NCBI GenBank assembly: GCA_913054055.1
Contig: CAJXIT010000025.1
Span: 1-17,624, forward strand
Source of the DNA: an uncultured Thalassolituus sp.
Lineage (GTDB): Bacteria > Pseudomonadota > Gammaproteobacteria > Pseudomonadales > Oceanobacteraceae
DNA length: 17,624 nt
Direction of reading: 5' to 3'
The notes under the pieces are model-generated. The model ran no database searches. It was not told the origin of the DNA and was given only the letters and a program-made list of their open reading frames with translations. Positions 7,055 to 14,428 of the stretch are shown one piece after another. The position numbers were made by a program, and so were the translations under genes. Every line of letters starts with the position of its first letter. Within the stretch, counting starts at the first letter, position 1.

Positions 7055-9943
7055 TTATTCCATTACTTGATCCCAAAGCGTTTTAACCGTGTCAATGTGG
7101 TTGCTTAAACCAGCTTGGTTCAGTTCATTGGGGCTGAGCAGTAACGTTTGGTTCTGCAATGCTCGCTTGTGCGCCAATGAACGGTAGGCTATATAAGCCT
7201 GTTGTAGGGCATCGCTTTGCTTTGAATCCAATATGTTTTCAGATGTTAGGGTCGCTAGCAATCTGATGTTATCGGTCCAATTCAGCAATTGTGGGTGTTT
7301 GGCAGAATGGGTTAAAACTAGGTATTGAACCATGAATTCTATGTCCACAATGCCACCAGCATCTTGCTTCAGCTGATACAGCGATTTTCCCACGCTTTGG
7401 GAGCCGAGATTATCGCGCATTTTTTGTCGCATTTCTCGCACTTCTTGCTGCAGATTAAGAGGATTTCGATCTTTTGTGATAATTTCAGCACGAATTTGCG
7501 CATATTTCTTTTGAATGGCTGGATCACCACAAATAACCCTAGCCCTGACAAGGGCTTGATGCTCCCATGTCCAAGCTTCCTGGCTTTGGTATTTTTCAAA
7601 ACCATTTAGAGACGCCACGATCATGCCGCTGGCGCCACTTGGGCGTAAACGCATATCTACTTCATACAGTTGTCCGGCGCGGGTGGTGGTATTCATAATA
7701 TGGATCAAGCGTTGGCCCATGCGAGTATAAAAAACGCCGTTCTCTTGTTCTCGCTTGCCGTTTACCCCGGTGGTGTATTTATTAGGGGTGCCGTTATGTA
7801 GGAAAACAAGATCCAGATCTGAGCCGTAACTCAATTCCGTTCCCCCCATTTTGCCATAGCCTAAAATGAGAAACTCTGGCGTCAGTACAGGGTCCCCTTC
7901 TTTATTGGTAGGATAGCCATACTTTTCCACCATTTGTTTCCACGCTAAATGCATACTGGTTTCTAATACGCTTTCAGCCACCCAAGTAAGATGGTCGCTT
8001 ACTTTCATTAATGATAATGCACCGGTAATTTCACTGGCAGCAATTTGCAGCTTATGGGCCTTGGCAAAATGTCTCAGAGCATCCATTTGTTCTTCAAGGT
8101 CATCTTCTGGAATGCGCAGTAAACGCTGAGTTAAGTCATCTTGCATGTGGGTTTTATCGCCGCAATTGAAAAGATGAGCCGGGTGTAAAAGCTCATCAAG
8201 CAGGAGAGGGGTTTCGATGATGCTTGCGGCTATCCAAGGGCTGGATTCACACAGTCGCACTAGCTGGCTTAACGCTTGTGGATTCTCGGTTAACAAAACC
8301 AAATAAGCCGTACGACGCAGTATGGATTCAATTAAAGGGATTAAGCGCTCAAGGGTGACCACTGGCGCATCACCTTGCCATAGGGCTTTTAATATCAGCG
8401 GCATGGCTTTGTCTAAGCGTTGTTTGCCGATGGCTTGCATGTTGGGAACCGCATGGTTGTCTCTTAAGCGCTGAAGTAAGGTTTGTGCGTCTGGGCCATT
8501 GGCAGGCTCATCACAATTATCACAATGGTTTAACCAAATGCTACGCCACACATTGAGGTCTTGCTCTTCTTGGCTGTCTTGCTCGTCGGCGACAATATTG
8601 GAAAAATGGGTCGACACGTTATTTTGGTGCACAGTGAGTGCCGTTAGATAGCTGTCCCAATCATTAAAGCCCATGGCAAAGGCGATTCGACTTTGGCCTT
8701 GCTCATCATCGGGTAACGTTTGGCTTTGCTCATCGTTGAGTGCTTGTATCGCGTGTTCGCTGTTACGCAGAAATTCGTAAGCGTTAAGCAGTTCATCAAT
8801 GGCGCTTGAAGGCAAATAGCCGTTGGCATTAAGGTAATCATACACTTTAAAAATATTCGGCTTTTGCAGTTCAGTTTCTTGACCGCCGCGAATTAACTGA
8901 AAAGCTTGAGCAATGAATTCAATTTCTCGAATACCACCACTGCCTAACTTTACATTGGTGCCTAGGTTGCGACGTAGGGTTTCTTGTTTGATTAAATTTT
9001 TCATTTCGCGCAAGGATTCAAATGCGCTGTAATCCACGTACTTGCGATAACTGAAAGGTCGCAAAATTTGCATTAACTCTTCTATGTGTTGCGCATCCCC
9101 TGTGACGGCTCTAGCTTTGATCATTGCATAGCGCTCCCATTCTCGGCCTTGATCGTGGTAGTAGTTTTCTAAGCTAGAAAAATTCATGGCTAACGGGCCA
9201 GATTGACCATAAGGCCTTAAGCGCATGTCCACTCGATAAACAAAACCGTCAGCGGTTTTTTTATCCAAGCTTTGAATTAAGGCTTGGCCGAGTTTGATAA
9301 AAAACTCTTGGTTAGAAAGGCTTTTCTGACCTTCGCCGGCTTGTGTATTGCCGTCTTCGTGATAAGCAAAAATTAAATCGATATCACTGGATAAATTCAG
9401 TTCTCCTGCCCCTTGTTTGCCCATGGCAATGACGATGAGGCTTTGTTGTTCCCCGGTGACCTTTCCAATTGGCTCACCATAGCGTTTCACTAAGCGGACG
9501 TGCTGCCATTCAAGTGTTAGGGCAATTTGCATGTCGGCTAATGCGGTTATTTCTGCCAACGTATGCTTTAAGTTTGAGGTGCGGTTTAGGTCTCGCCATA
9601 TTAGGCGCATTTGATTAAGGCGACGAAATGTTCTTAAAGCAGCATACAGTTCAGCTTCATCTTGGCATGTGTCCACCTGAGCTTTCAGCTGTAAGCGCGC
9701 CGTTTCTAGATTAAGTGGTGTGTTTAAAAAGTCTTCGCAAAACAGTGGTGCGGCCAATTCAGGAAAGTATTGCAAGCTAGAGCATACATACTCGCTTACG
9801 CTGAGTGTGGTTAAAGCCTCATTCGAGAGAGGTTGCTGTAATGCGCCTGGTAAGGCCAGATTCTCTGTTTCAAAGCGCTCAATGATGTTTTTTATGCGAA
9901 GCTCGGTTGGTTCAATCAAGGTTGATGGGATGGGCGGCTGCAT
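7055..9943 (-). CDS. glnE: Bifunctional glutamine synthetase adenylyltransferase / adenylyl-removing enzyme
   Basis: 962 residues, the usual full length (E. coli 946). It adds AMP to glutamine synthetase when glutamine is high and removes it by phosphorolysis when nitrogen is short, under PII control. Two nucleotidyltransferase domains are intact: the N-terminal adenylyl-removing domain has GKQGAGELN and SSDIDLIF (175-192, Asp187 and Asp189), and the C-terminal adenylyltransferase domain has GKMGGTELSYGSDLDLVF (697-714, Asp709 and Asp711). Each is followed by its VDMRLRP motif (238-244 and 762-768). A helical linker joins them. The start ATG has AAGGA upstream. It is followed by ilvE and likely shares its transcript. 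Confidence 0.98.
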   Translation of the reverse strand: MQPPIPSTLIEPTELRIKNIIERFETENLALPGALQQPLSNEALTTLSVSEYVCSSLQYFPELAAPLFCEDFLNTPLNLETARLQLKAQVDTCQDEAELYAALRTFRRLNQMRLIWRDLNRTSNLKHTLAEITALADMQIALTLEWQHVRLVKRYGEPIGKVTGEQQSLIVIAMGKQGAGELNLSSDIDLIFAYHEDGNTQAGEGQKSLSNQEFFIKLGQALIQSLDKKTADGFVYRVDMRLRPYGQSGPLAMNFSSLENYYHDQGREWERYAMIKARAVTGDAQHIEELMQILRPFSYRKYVDYSAFESLREMKNLIKQETLRRNLGTNVKLGSGGIREIEFIAQAFQLIRGGQETELQKPNIFKVYDYLNANGYLPSSAIDELLNAYEFLRNSEHAIQALNDEQSQTLPDDEQGQSRIAFAMGFNDWDSYLTALTVHQNNVSTHFSNIVADEQDSQEEQDLNVWRSIWLNHCDNCDEPANGPDAQTLLQRLRDNHAVPNMQAIGKQRLDKAMPLILKALWQGDAPVVTLERLIPLIESILRRTAYLVLLTENPQALSQLVRLCESSPWIAASIIETPLLLDELLHPAHLFNCGDKTHMQDDLTQRLLRIPEDDLEEQMDALRHFAKAHKLQIAASEITGALSLMKVSDHLTWVAESVLETSMHLAWKQMVEKYGYPTNKEGDPVLTPEFLILGYGKMGGTELSYGSDLDLVFLHNGTPNKYTTGVNGKREQENGVFYTRMGQRLIHIMNTTTRAGQLYEVDMRLRPSGASGMIVASLNGFEKYQSQEAWTWEHQALVRARVICGDPAIQKKYAQIRAEIITKDRNPLNLQQEVREMRQKMRDNLGSQSVGKSLYQLKQDAGGIVDIEFMVQYLVLTHSAKHPQLLNWTDNIRLLATLTSENILDSKQSDALQQAYIAYRSLAHKRALQNQTLLLSPNELNQAGLSNHIDTVKTLWDQVME

Positions 9944-10067
9944 AGGTGTTCCTTAACCATAAAATCGAAGGCAGCTATAAGCTTAAGCCTAGGGAGCATG
10001 GGCATCAATGGAGGTTGGAATTTTTTTTTAGATTTATGTCAACCATAGGGTTATTTAAACGTTATAT

Positions 10068-10165
10068 AGGGGCTATTAAGCGATTAGTCCCTTTGGCGGC
10101 GGCGATTAAGCAATGGTTCATTTACCCCCAATTGGTGAACATATGCTCGTCGTCGCCTTTTTTTT
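10068..10165 (+). ncRNA. Candidate small RNA or 5' attenuator ending in a strong terminator
   Basis: Hairpin 1 pairs AGGGGCTA (10068-10075) with TAGTCCCT (10085-10092), one G-U pair. Hairpin 2 has an 11-bp outer stem GGCGGCGGCGA (10095-10105) with TCGTCGTCGCC (10147-10157), two G-U pairs, and an inner helix GTTCA/TGAAC (10116-10120 with 10136-10140). It is followed at once by eight T's (10158-10165). On the other strand the two G-U pairs become A-C mismatches and there is no T-run, so the plus strand is the transcribed one. No coding gene feeds this terminator: glnE is divergent. Either a free-standing small RNA or a leader of the gene at 10270 fits. No known family is recognised and the 5' end is not fixed. 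Confidence 0.45.
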
Positions 10166-10182
10166 GATTATTTTTTGTGGCG

Positions 10183-10242
10183 TATGTCAACCAAAGTCAA
10201 AGACGATCGTTTATTAGGTATGTGTACACAAACGTACATGTA
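10183..10242 (+). promoter_or_regulatory. Regulatory region of the 28-residue-repeat protein gene
   Basis: GTCAA, five bases, GTCAA (10186-10200) resembles the CpxR/OmpR-type tandem box (CpxR: GTAAA-N5-GTAAA), though each half differs by one base. Downstream are the perfect palindromes TGTGTACACA (10221-10230) and TACATGTA (10235-10242), centres 13 bases apart, a plausible operator. TATAAA at 10241 looks like a -10 but is only about 15 bases from the ribosome site and lacks a -35, so the true promoter is not settled. Confidence 0.35.
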
Positions 10243-10269
10243 TAAAAATGATTATTGAGGAGATCGACC

Positions 10270-10767
10270 ATGTTTATACGTTCATTGATTTTATCTGTGG
10301 CAGTGGCTTCTACCGTGGCAGTGAGCAGCCCTGCAATTGCAGGGATGGCTGCTGAGCGCTGGCACAACTCAGAAGCCCGTCAGAACTTTCTTGAATTAAA
10401 AGCGGCTGAATTGGAAATTGATATCAGTACCGAAGAAGGCAAAGCAGAGTTGAAACTGGCTTTAGAGACACAAAGAATAGAAGCCGCTGCGGAGCTGGGT
10501 TTTGATATTACAACTGATGAGGGAAAAGAAGCGTTTCGTGAATACCGTCGTGAGCAGAAAGTTGAGCGTGCTGCAGAGCTGGGTTTTGACATTACCACAC
10601 TAGAAGGCCGCCAAGACTTTAGAGAATATCGTCAAGAGCAGCGTCAAGAACGCCGCGAGCAAATCTCAGCCCTATCTGACGAAGATCGCGAAGCGCTGCG
10701 TGAACAGCTTCAGGGTTTGAATCGTGAAGAGCGTCGTGAGTTATTAGCGACCATGTTCAACGAATAA
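10270..10767 (+). CDS. Secreted charged helical protein with three 28-residue repeats
   Basis: 165 residues. The ATG at 10270 has GAGGAG seven bases upstream. A clear signal peptide (about 1-24, ending PAIA) directs it to the periplasm or beyond. Three tandem repeats begin at residues 45, 73 and 101, exactly 28 apart, each reading AAEL..DI(S/T)T.EG followed by a charged helix with Q/E/R; the last two are also alike in DNA. The tail is Glu/Arg-rich, with LSDEDREALREQL and LNREERREL segments reminiscent of periplasmic Spy/CpxP-type chaperones, though I cannot place it in that family. No cysteine is present. A terminator follows, then a beta-barrel gene. Function unknown; a stress-induced periplasmic role is a guess from context. 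Confidence 0.85.
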   Translation: MFIRSLILSVAVASTVAVSSPAIAGMAAERWHNSEARQNFLELKAAELEIDISTEEGKAELKLALETQRIEAAAELGFDITTDEGKEAFREYRREQKVERAAELGFDITTLEGRQDFREYRQEQRQERREQISALSDEDREALREQLQGLNREERRELLATMFNE

Positions 10768-10775
10768 AAGAGCAT

Positions 10776-10807
10776 GAATAAAAGCCAGTCCATACTGGCT
10801 TTTATTC
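10776..10807 (+). terminator. Strong hairpin terminator after the repeat-protein gene
   Basis: A perfect 14-bp inverted repeat (10776-10789 with 10794-10807) encloses a four-base loop, with core AAAAGCCAGT/ACTGGCTTTT. It lies nine bases after the stop codon and only 17 bases before the ribosome site of the next gene, which leaves no room for a separate promoter between them. It therefore may allow partial read-through. Confidence 0.8.
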
Positions 10808-10835
10808 TGGCTTGGGTGGTAATCAGGAGTCCATT

Positions 10836-11759
10836 ATGAAACGTTACATTCAATTGAATCACTTGCTGGGTCGCACCCTATTTTTGTTGCTTGCTGGTTC
10901 TATGGCCAATGCCGATTCTGTATTTTTTGAGCTGGATTTCAATGCAGGTTATAACAATAATGTATTTTTAGAATCAGATGACTTGATTGTTAATGAGGCG
11001 CAAGCGAATGCCAGTAAAACTGATGTGCAAAGACAGCTAGCGGTGACCGGTAATTGGGAGTTTTGGGATAAAGAAAGCAGCGACGGGGCGATCATGTTGG
11101 ATTATTTTAATGAAACGTTAACCGATAATGATGCCAGTACCCGAGTATTAACCCTTTCAATACCCGTGCATATTTATGATGGTGATTATCGGTATGGTGC
11201 AACCCTGACACGACAAGCCTATCAATTATCAGGTGTAGATGTTTTGGATTACACCATAGCCAAGTTATCCATGGCAAAGCATGTTGCTGGCGGCAAGATG
11301 TATTTTGATTATAGCCATACAGAGAAAACACCTCAGGATGACAGTTATTTAGATTATGAAGGCAGCACAGACAGTGCTGGCTTGAAATATAAACACGTAA
11401 TGAACCGAGGATATTTGGCATTGCATGGCAATGTGTTTCGTAATGAATATCAGGCTGACGACTTAAGTAACAGTGGTGCGTATATTAAAGCCACGTATTT
11501 ATTGCGATTTGGTCAGTATAAGATGTCAGTGGCTGCAAAACTAAAGGCCACAGATTACAAAAAAGATGAACTCACCGACGATGAGCGTTCGGACCAACAA
11601 GCCAGTGTGGCGTTGAGCAATGAGTATTCGATGAGTTCAAAGGTTCAGTTGTATATAGAATCAAGCTACATTAATAATGCGTCCAATATTCAGTATGAAG
11701 ATGAAAACCATAATTATGAGCAATGGGTCAATAGCCTAGGTGCGCGCTTTACTTTTTGA
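10836..11759 (+). CDS. Putative outer-membrane beta-barrel protein
   Basis: 307 residues from ATG 10836, with AGGAG six bases upstream; a longer frame from 10812 has no such site. A signal peptide ends in SMANA at residue 26. The rest is made of alternating hydrophobic/polar strands with many Tyr and Asp, an early AGYNNNVFLESD segment typical of the first strand of several barrel families, and a C-terminal phenylalanine (GARFTF), the usual sorting signal for the BAM complex. No specific family is recognised; it could be a porin-like or surface-assembly barrel. It lies between the repeat protein and the sigma operon, on the same strand. Confidence 0.75.
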   Translation: MKRYIQLNHLLGRTLFLLLAGSMANADSVFFELDFNAGYNNNVFLESDDLIVNEAQANASKTDVQRQLAVTGNWEFWDKESSDGAIMLDYFNETLTDNDASTRVLTLSIPVHIYDGDYRYGATLTRQAYQLSGVDVLDYTIAKLSMAKHVAGGKMYFDYSHTEKTPQDDSYLDYEGSTDSAGLKYKHVMNRGYLALHGNVFRNEYQADDLSNSGAYIKATYLLRFGQYKMSVAAKLKATDYKKDELTDDERSDQQASVALSNEYSMSSKVQLYIESSYINNASNIQYEDENHNYEQWVNSLGARFTF

Positions 11760-11865
11760 ACGTGTTGATCAATATGGCCACTAAGAGCCAATAGAAAGCG
11801 ACTATACTGGGACAATGAAACATGGATTATCTAATCTGCATTAGGCAGCTAAATTGGGAAAGAAT

Positions 11866-12396
11866 GTGGATGCTTTAGTGATTACACTGGAGACATTTTT
11901 ACAATCGGTGGAAAAGCAGGCTTTTAGAATGGCCATGTTGGCGGTGCATAAAGAAGCAGATGCCTTAGATATTGTTCAAGACAGTATGATTAAGCTTGCC
12001 ACTGCGTATAGTGAGCGAGGTAGTTCGCAATGGCGGCCGTTGTTTTTCACCATATTAAATAATTGTATAACCGATTGGCACCGTAAAGAGACACGCTGGC
12101 GACGATGGTTTGTGCGAGATCATTTAGACGATGATCAGGATGAATCACTATTGGAGCAAGAGGATGACTTTGGACCAATCGAACAACTACAAAATGATCA
12201 GTTAAGTGGGCAGATATTAGCTGTGATTGAATCACTTCCCATTAAACAGCAACAATGCTTTTTACTGCGATGTTGGGAGGGGTTTTCGGTGCAAGAAACC
12301 GCTGAGGTCATGTCCATAAATACTGGCAGCGTCAAAACCCATTATCATCGAGCAATGCAAAAAATACAGGCCGTTTTAAAGGAGGGCCAGCAATGA
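11866..12396 (+). CDS. ECF-type RNA polymerase sigma factor
   Basis: 176 residues from GTG 11866 (GGGAAAG upstream); TTG at 11854 in the same frame is the alternative, and neither site is strong. Region 2 spans ~15-82, with DALDIVQDSMIKLA as the core-binding helix and WHRKETRWRRW at its end. Region 4 spans ~113-165, with SLPIKQQQCFLLRCWEGFSVQETAEVM-type sequence and the helix-turn-helix INTGSVKTHYHRA. There is no region 1 or 3, as in ECF factors. It leads a four-gene overlapping operon with an anti-sigma-like membrane protein directly after it (ATGA overlap). Targets are unknown; the flanking exported proteins suggest envelope functions. Confidence 0.9.
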   Translation: MDALVITLETFLQSVEKQAFRMAMLAVHKEADALDIVQDSMIKLATAYSERGSSQWRPLFFTILNNCITDWHRKETRWRRWFVRDHLDDDQDESLLEQEDDFGPIEQLQNDQLSGQILAVIESLPIKQQQCFLLRCWEGFSVQETAEVMSINTGSVKTHYHRAMQKIQAVLKEGQQ

Positions 12397-12767
12397 AAAA
12401 TAATGATGAATTGAATCAAAAAATCCAGAAGGCCCTAAATAACAGCACACAAGATTTGCCTGAGCATATTACAGATGGATTGTTGCAAGCCCGTAAAAAG
12501 GCCTTAGCTGCACAAACAACCAAACAAGCATCGCCTTCGTCATATCGCGCTTGGAATAAAGAGCTAATGGCAATTGCGGCTTGCATTAGCCTAATAGTAC
12601 CGGTTTGGTTTTTAAGCGCGCCAGAATCAAAATCTCCCATAGAAGTGCAAAGCATGGATTTAATGGTATCCTTTGCTGAACTGGATGATGAAGAATGGGA
12701 GCTGGTGGATGATCTTGAATTCGCCCTTTGGCTTAGTGAACAAAATCAGCTGGAAGCTGAAACTTAG
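12393..12767 (+). CDS. DUF3619-like membrane protein, probable anti-sigma factor
   Basis: 124 residues. GGAGG (12381-12385) is seven bases before the ATG, which overlaps the sigma stop by four bases. The cytoplasmic part (1-~55) has a DUF3619-like pattern (LNQKIQKALNN, then LPEHITDGLLQARKKALAA). One membrane helix follows (~58-75, IAACISLIVPVWFL). The C-terminal outside part is acidic and ends with WELVDDLEFALWLSEQ. One-helix proteins translationally coupled to an ECF sigma gene are usually their anti-sigma factors, so that role is inferred; there is no zinc-binding HxxxCxxC motif. Its last 32 bases overlap the next gene. Confidence 0.7.
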   Translation: MKNNDELNQKIQKALNNSTQDLPEHITDGLLQARKKALAAQTTKQASPSSYRAWNKELMAIAACISLIVPVWFLSAPESKSPIEVQSMDLMVSFAELDDEEWELVDDLEFALWLSEQNQLEAET

Positions 12768-12969
12768 CGTGACGGGATTGCTTCTCACCAGTCAGCTAGT
12801 GGCAGCGCCGAGCCCAGTTGATGATGAAGACTTTTTACTTTTTTTAGCAGATAGCTTTGAGCAAGACGGGGAGCTTGTTGATCCCTTGAGTATGATAGAG
12901 CAAGATAATAAAGATGAACCCAATGAAAGCAAAGATGCTCGCAATGAAAAGGAGGCAAGCCATGAATAA
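12736..12969 (+). CDS. Small secreted acidic protein of the sigma operon
   Basis: 77 residues if started at GTG 12736, which gives a textbook signal peptide: basic N terminus, hydrophobic SVTGLLLTSQL and cleavage after VAA. The frame also has upstream ATGs (12673, 12709), but those would spoil the signal peptide. There is no visible Shine-Dalgarno site, so translation is probably coupled to the overlapping upstream gene. The mature part is short and acidic (DDEDFLLFLADSFEQDGELVDPL), then Asp/Glu/Asn/Lys-rich and disordered-looking. The same type of small protein commonly sits between DUF3619-like and DUF3106 genes (family knowledge, not checked). Function unknown. Confidence 0.7.
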   Translation: MNKISWKLKLSVTGLLLTSQLVAAPSPVDDEDFLLFLADSFEQDGELVDPLSMIEQDNKDEPNESKDARNEKEASHE

Positions 12970-13378
12970 TGTCATTAAATATTGTATATATTGCCTACTT
13001 GTTTTGCCTGCTTTTAGCTTTGCTGAATCGTTTTCAGAATTGGCGGATGACGTGCGCATTACCTTGTCAACGTTTGAAACCAAATGGGATAGCATGCCTT
13101 CTGAAAAGCAACAGGCTTTAATTAAAGGGGCCCAACGTTGGAATGCACTGAATCCTGAACAGCAAGATCGTGCGAAAGCCCGCTTTAAGCGTTTTTCAAC
13201 ATTGCCTAAAGAGAAGCGAACTCAAGCTGTTGATAGAATGAATCGTTACCAGGATATGCCAAAGGCAAAAAAAGAGACGTTGAAAAAACAGTATCAAAAT
13301 TATAAGCGCATGTCGCCACAACAAAAAAATACAATGCGCAAAAAATTTCAACGAATGCAGCGTATGCGTCGCCCATAA
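12962..13378 (+). CDS. DUF3106-family periplasmic protein with five 18-residue repeats
   Basis: 138 residues. ATG 12962 is preceded by AAGGAGG and overlaps the previous stop by eight bases; the longer frame to 12914 is not used. A signal peptide (~1-21, ending SFA) is followed by a basic helical region with an exact 18-residue period: W42, W60, F78, Y96 and Y114 start repeats of the form aromatic-x-x-(L/M)-x-(P/K/Q)-x-x-(K/Q)-R/K-rich. The C terminus is very basic (MRKKFQRMQRMRRP). DUF3106 proteins are found behind ECF sigma genes and are uncharacterised. The basic charge contrasts with the acidic protein encoded just before, so the two could bind each other (inference). It converges with the next gene, 14 bases away, with no terminator. 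Confidence 0.85.
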   Translation: MNNVIKYCIYCLLVLPAFSFAESFSELADDVRITLSTFETKWDSMPSEKQQALIKGAQRWNALNPEQQDRAKARFKRFSTLPKEKRTQAVDRMNRYQDMPKAKKETLKKQYQNYKRMSPQQKNTMRKKFQRMQRMRRP

Positions 13379-13392
13379 AGGCATGTTTATAT

Positions 13393-14304
13393 TTAGAAGT
13401 AGAGGCTAAAACCCAGTTCTAATAAAGCGTCTGACCAAGGTTCGCTGGTTAATTTGTCTAAAGATACATTAATCGTACCAGCTTCTAATAATATGCCTGA
13501 TTGTATAATGAAACGGGTACTATCAGAGTCACTTTCTATAAAGTATTCGTCTTCCGAAGAAGTAAGGCGGTTACCTGCTAATTGGGTTTGTGACGTTTGT
13601 GATAGGTAGGCCTCTCCTTGAATGGACTGGCTATGGGATAGGCCTATTCCAAGCATCCAGCTGATGTGGTTATCAAAACTGAAATAATGCTGGTAATGAC
13701 TACTGATGTTGCCCAACCATCCTGATTGAGCAATGTTATCCTGATCGTAAACACTGCCTAGAATATTGACTTGAGTTTGCAAAAGCTGAAAAGACTCTTC
13801 GGATGCTTGATAGCTTGTTCCCAAAGATAAGGTAAGTTGTCCATCATTAAACAGCCAAGCGTAACCAAAATCCACGCTCCAAGTTTGGCTATCAATTTGA
13901 TTATTGCCGAAGCTTCTAATTGAATTATCATTGGATTGATGACTGTATTGGAGATGGGCGTCATCGAAACTTAGGCTTAGCCATGAATTTAAGAAATTAT
14001 AATCAAGATAGATGCCATGACTATTTTGCTCGCTGGTAATCTGATACTTCAATTGTGAATGAGATTGTATGCCGCTATCGTGGCTATCTGATAGTGAGCC
14101 ATATAGGCCTAATTGCCATTGGCGATATATAAATTGGTATTGTAGTTCAGGGGTGTAAGTGACAAGGTCAATCTCTTGGCTATTTAAGTAATAGCTTTGT
14201 TTTTCTTGAAGTATGTTAATCCCTAATCCATGTTCAATTTCTCCCCAGCATAGGGAGCTTGCAAACAGTGTTATCGGTGTGAGAATTTGCCCAATGCGTT
14301 TCAT
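13393..14304 (-). CDS. Putative outer-membrane beta-barrel protein
   Basis: 303 residues. Signal peptide ~1-21 (MKRIGQILTPITLFASSLCWG). The mature part is rich in Ser, Gln, Tyr and Asp in short alternating strands (LQYQFIYRQWQLGLYG, WSVDFGYAWLF, LTLSLGTSY), and it ends LGFSLYF, a classical C-terminal barrel signature with terminal Phe. No passenger domain and no specific family are recognised. It converges with the sigma operon and is divergent from the potassium channel gene. Whether the sigma factor controls it is not visible; its own promoter looks like a sigma-70 extended -10. Confidence 0.75.
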   Translation of the reverse strand: MKRIGQILTPITLFASSLCWGEIEHGLGINILQEKQSYYLNSQEIDLVTYTPELQYQFIYRQWQLGLYGSLSDSHDSGIQSHSQLKYQITSEQNSHGIYLDYNFLNSWLSLSFDDAHLQYSHQSNDNSIRSFGNNQIDSQTWSVDFGYAWLFNDGQLTLSLGTSYQASEESFQLLQTQVNILGSVYDQDNIAQSGWLGNISSHYQHYFSFDNHISWMLGIGLSHSQSIQGEAYLSQTSQTQLAGNRLTSSEDEYFIESDSDSTRFIIQSGILLEAGTINVSLDKLTSEPWSDALLELGFSLYF

Positions 14305-14331
14305 GATGAATCCACAATTAATCTGTTCGTA

Positions 14332-14360
14332 AGTATAGCAAGATAATCCTCTGTGTACTG
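14332..14360 (-). promoter_or_regulatory. Extended -10 promoter of the minus-strand beta-barrel gene
   Basis: On the minus strand TGC-TATACT (14332-14340 complement) is an extended -10 element. The hexamer 17 bases upstream (CAGTAC, 14355-14360 complement) is a poor -35, which extended -10 promoters tolerate. The predicted start site is about 20 bases before the ATG at 14304. Confidence 0.45.
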
Positions 14361-14428
14361 TGCTTGAAATGGTTCAAATTGATGCATCTTGCTTGAGTTT
14401 TTAACGGCTTTCGTGCCATAGTAAATGG

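Larger units (their letters stand above)
9944..10269. other. 326-base gene-free region: RNA-like structures, then promoter of repeat-protein gene
   Basis: This is the only stretch over 300 bases without a confident gene. From left to right it holds the 5' leader side of glnE, a nine-T run (10021-10029), two plus-strand hairpins ending in eight T's (10068-10165), and a promoter-like zone (10183-10242). The 11-base word TATGTCAACCA occurs twice, at 10035-10045 and 10183-10193, once before and once after the hairpins. A 73-codon open frame spans 9946-10167 but has no ribosome site and ends inside the T-run, so I do not call it a gene. Confidence 0.6.

Noticed and set aside
7325..7609. Open frames on both strands inside glnE
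   Set aside because: They overlap the well-conserved adenylyltransferase domain in other frames and have no ribosome site or family signature.
9946..10167. 73-codon plus-strand open frame across the glnE upstream region
   Set aside because: No ribosome site, no protein-like pattern, and it runs through both hairpins and stops within the terminator T-run.
11803..11808. TATACT -10-like hexamer upstream of the sigma gene
   Set aside because: No -35 at 16-18 bases and no TGn extension; no ECF-type GAAC/TCTGA pair is convincing either, so the sigma operon promoter is left uncalled.
14364..14377. TTGAA-N4-TTCAA dyad between the barrel and K+ channel genes
   Set aside because: A five-base half-site palindrome in an AT-rich spacer is expected by chance, and no regulator is implied by the neighbours.
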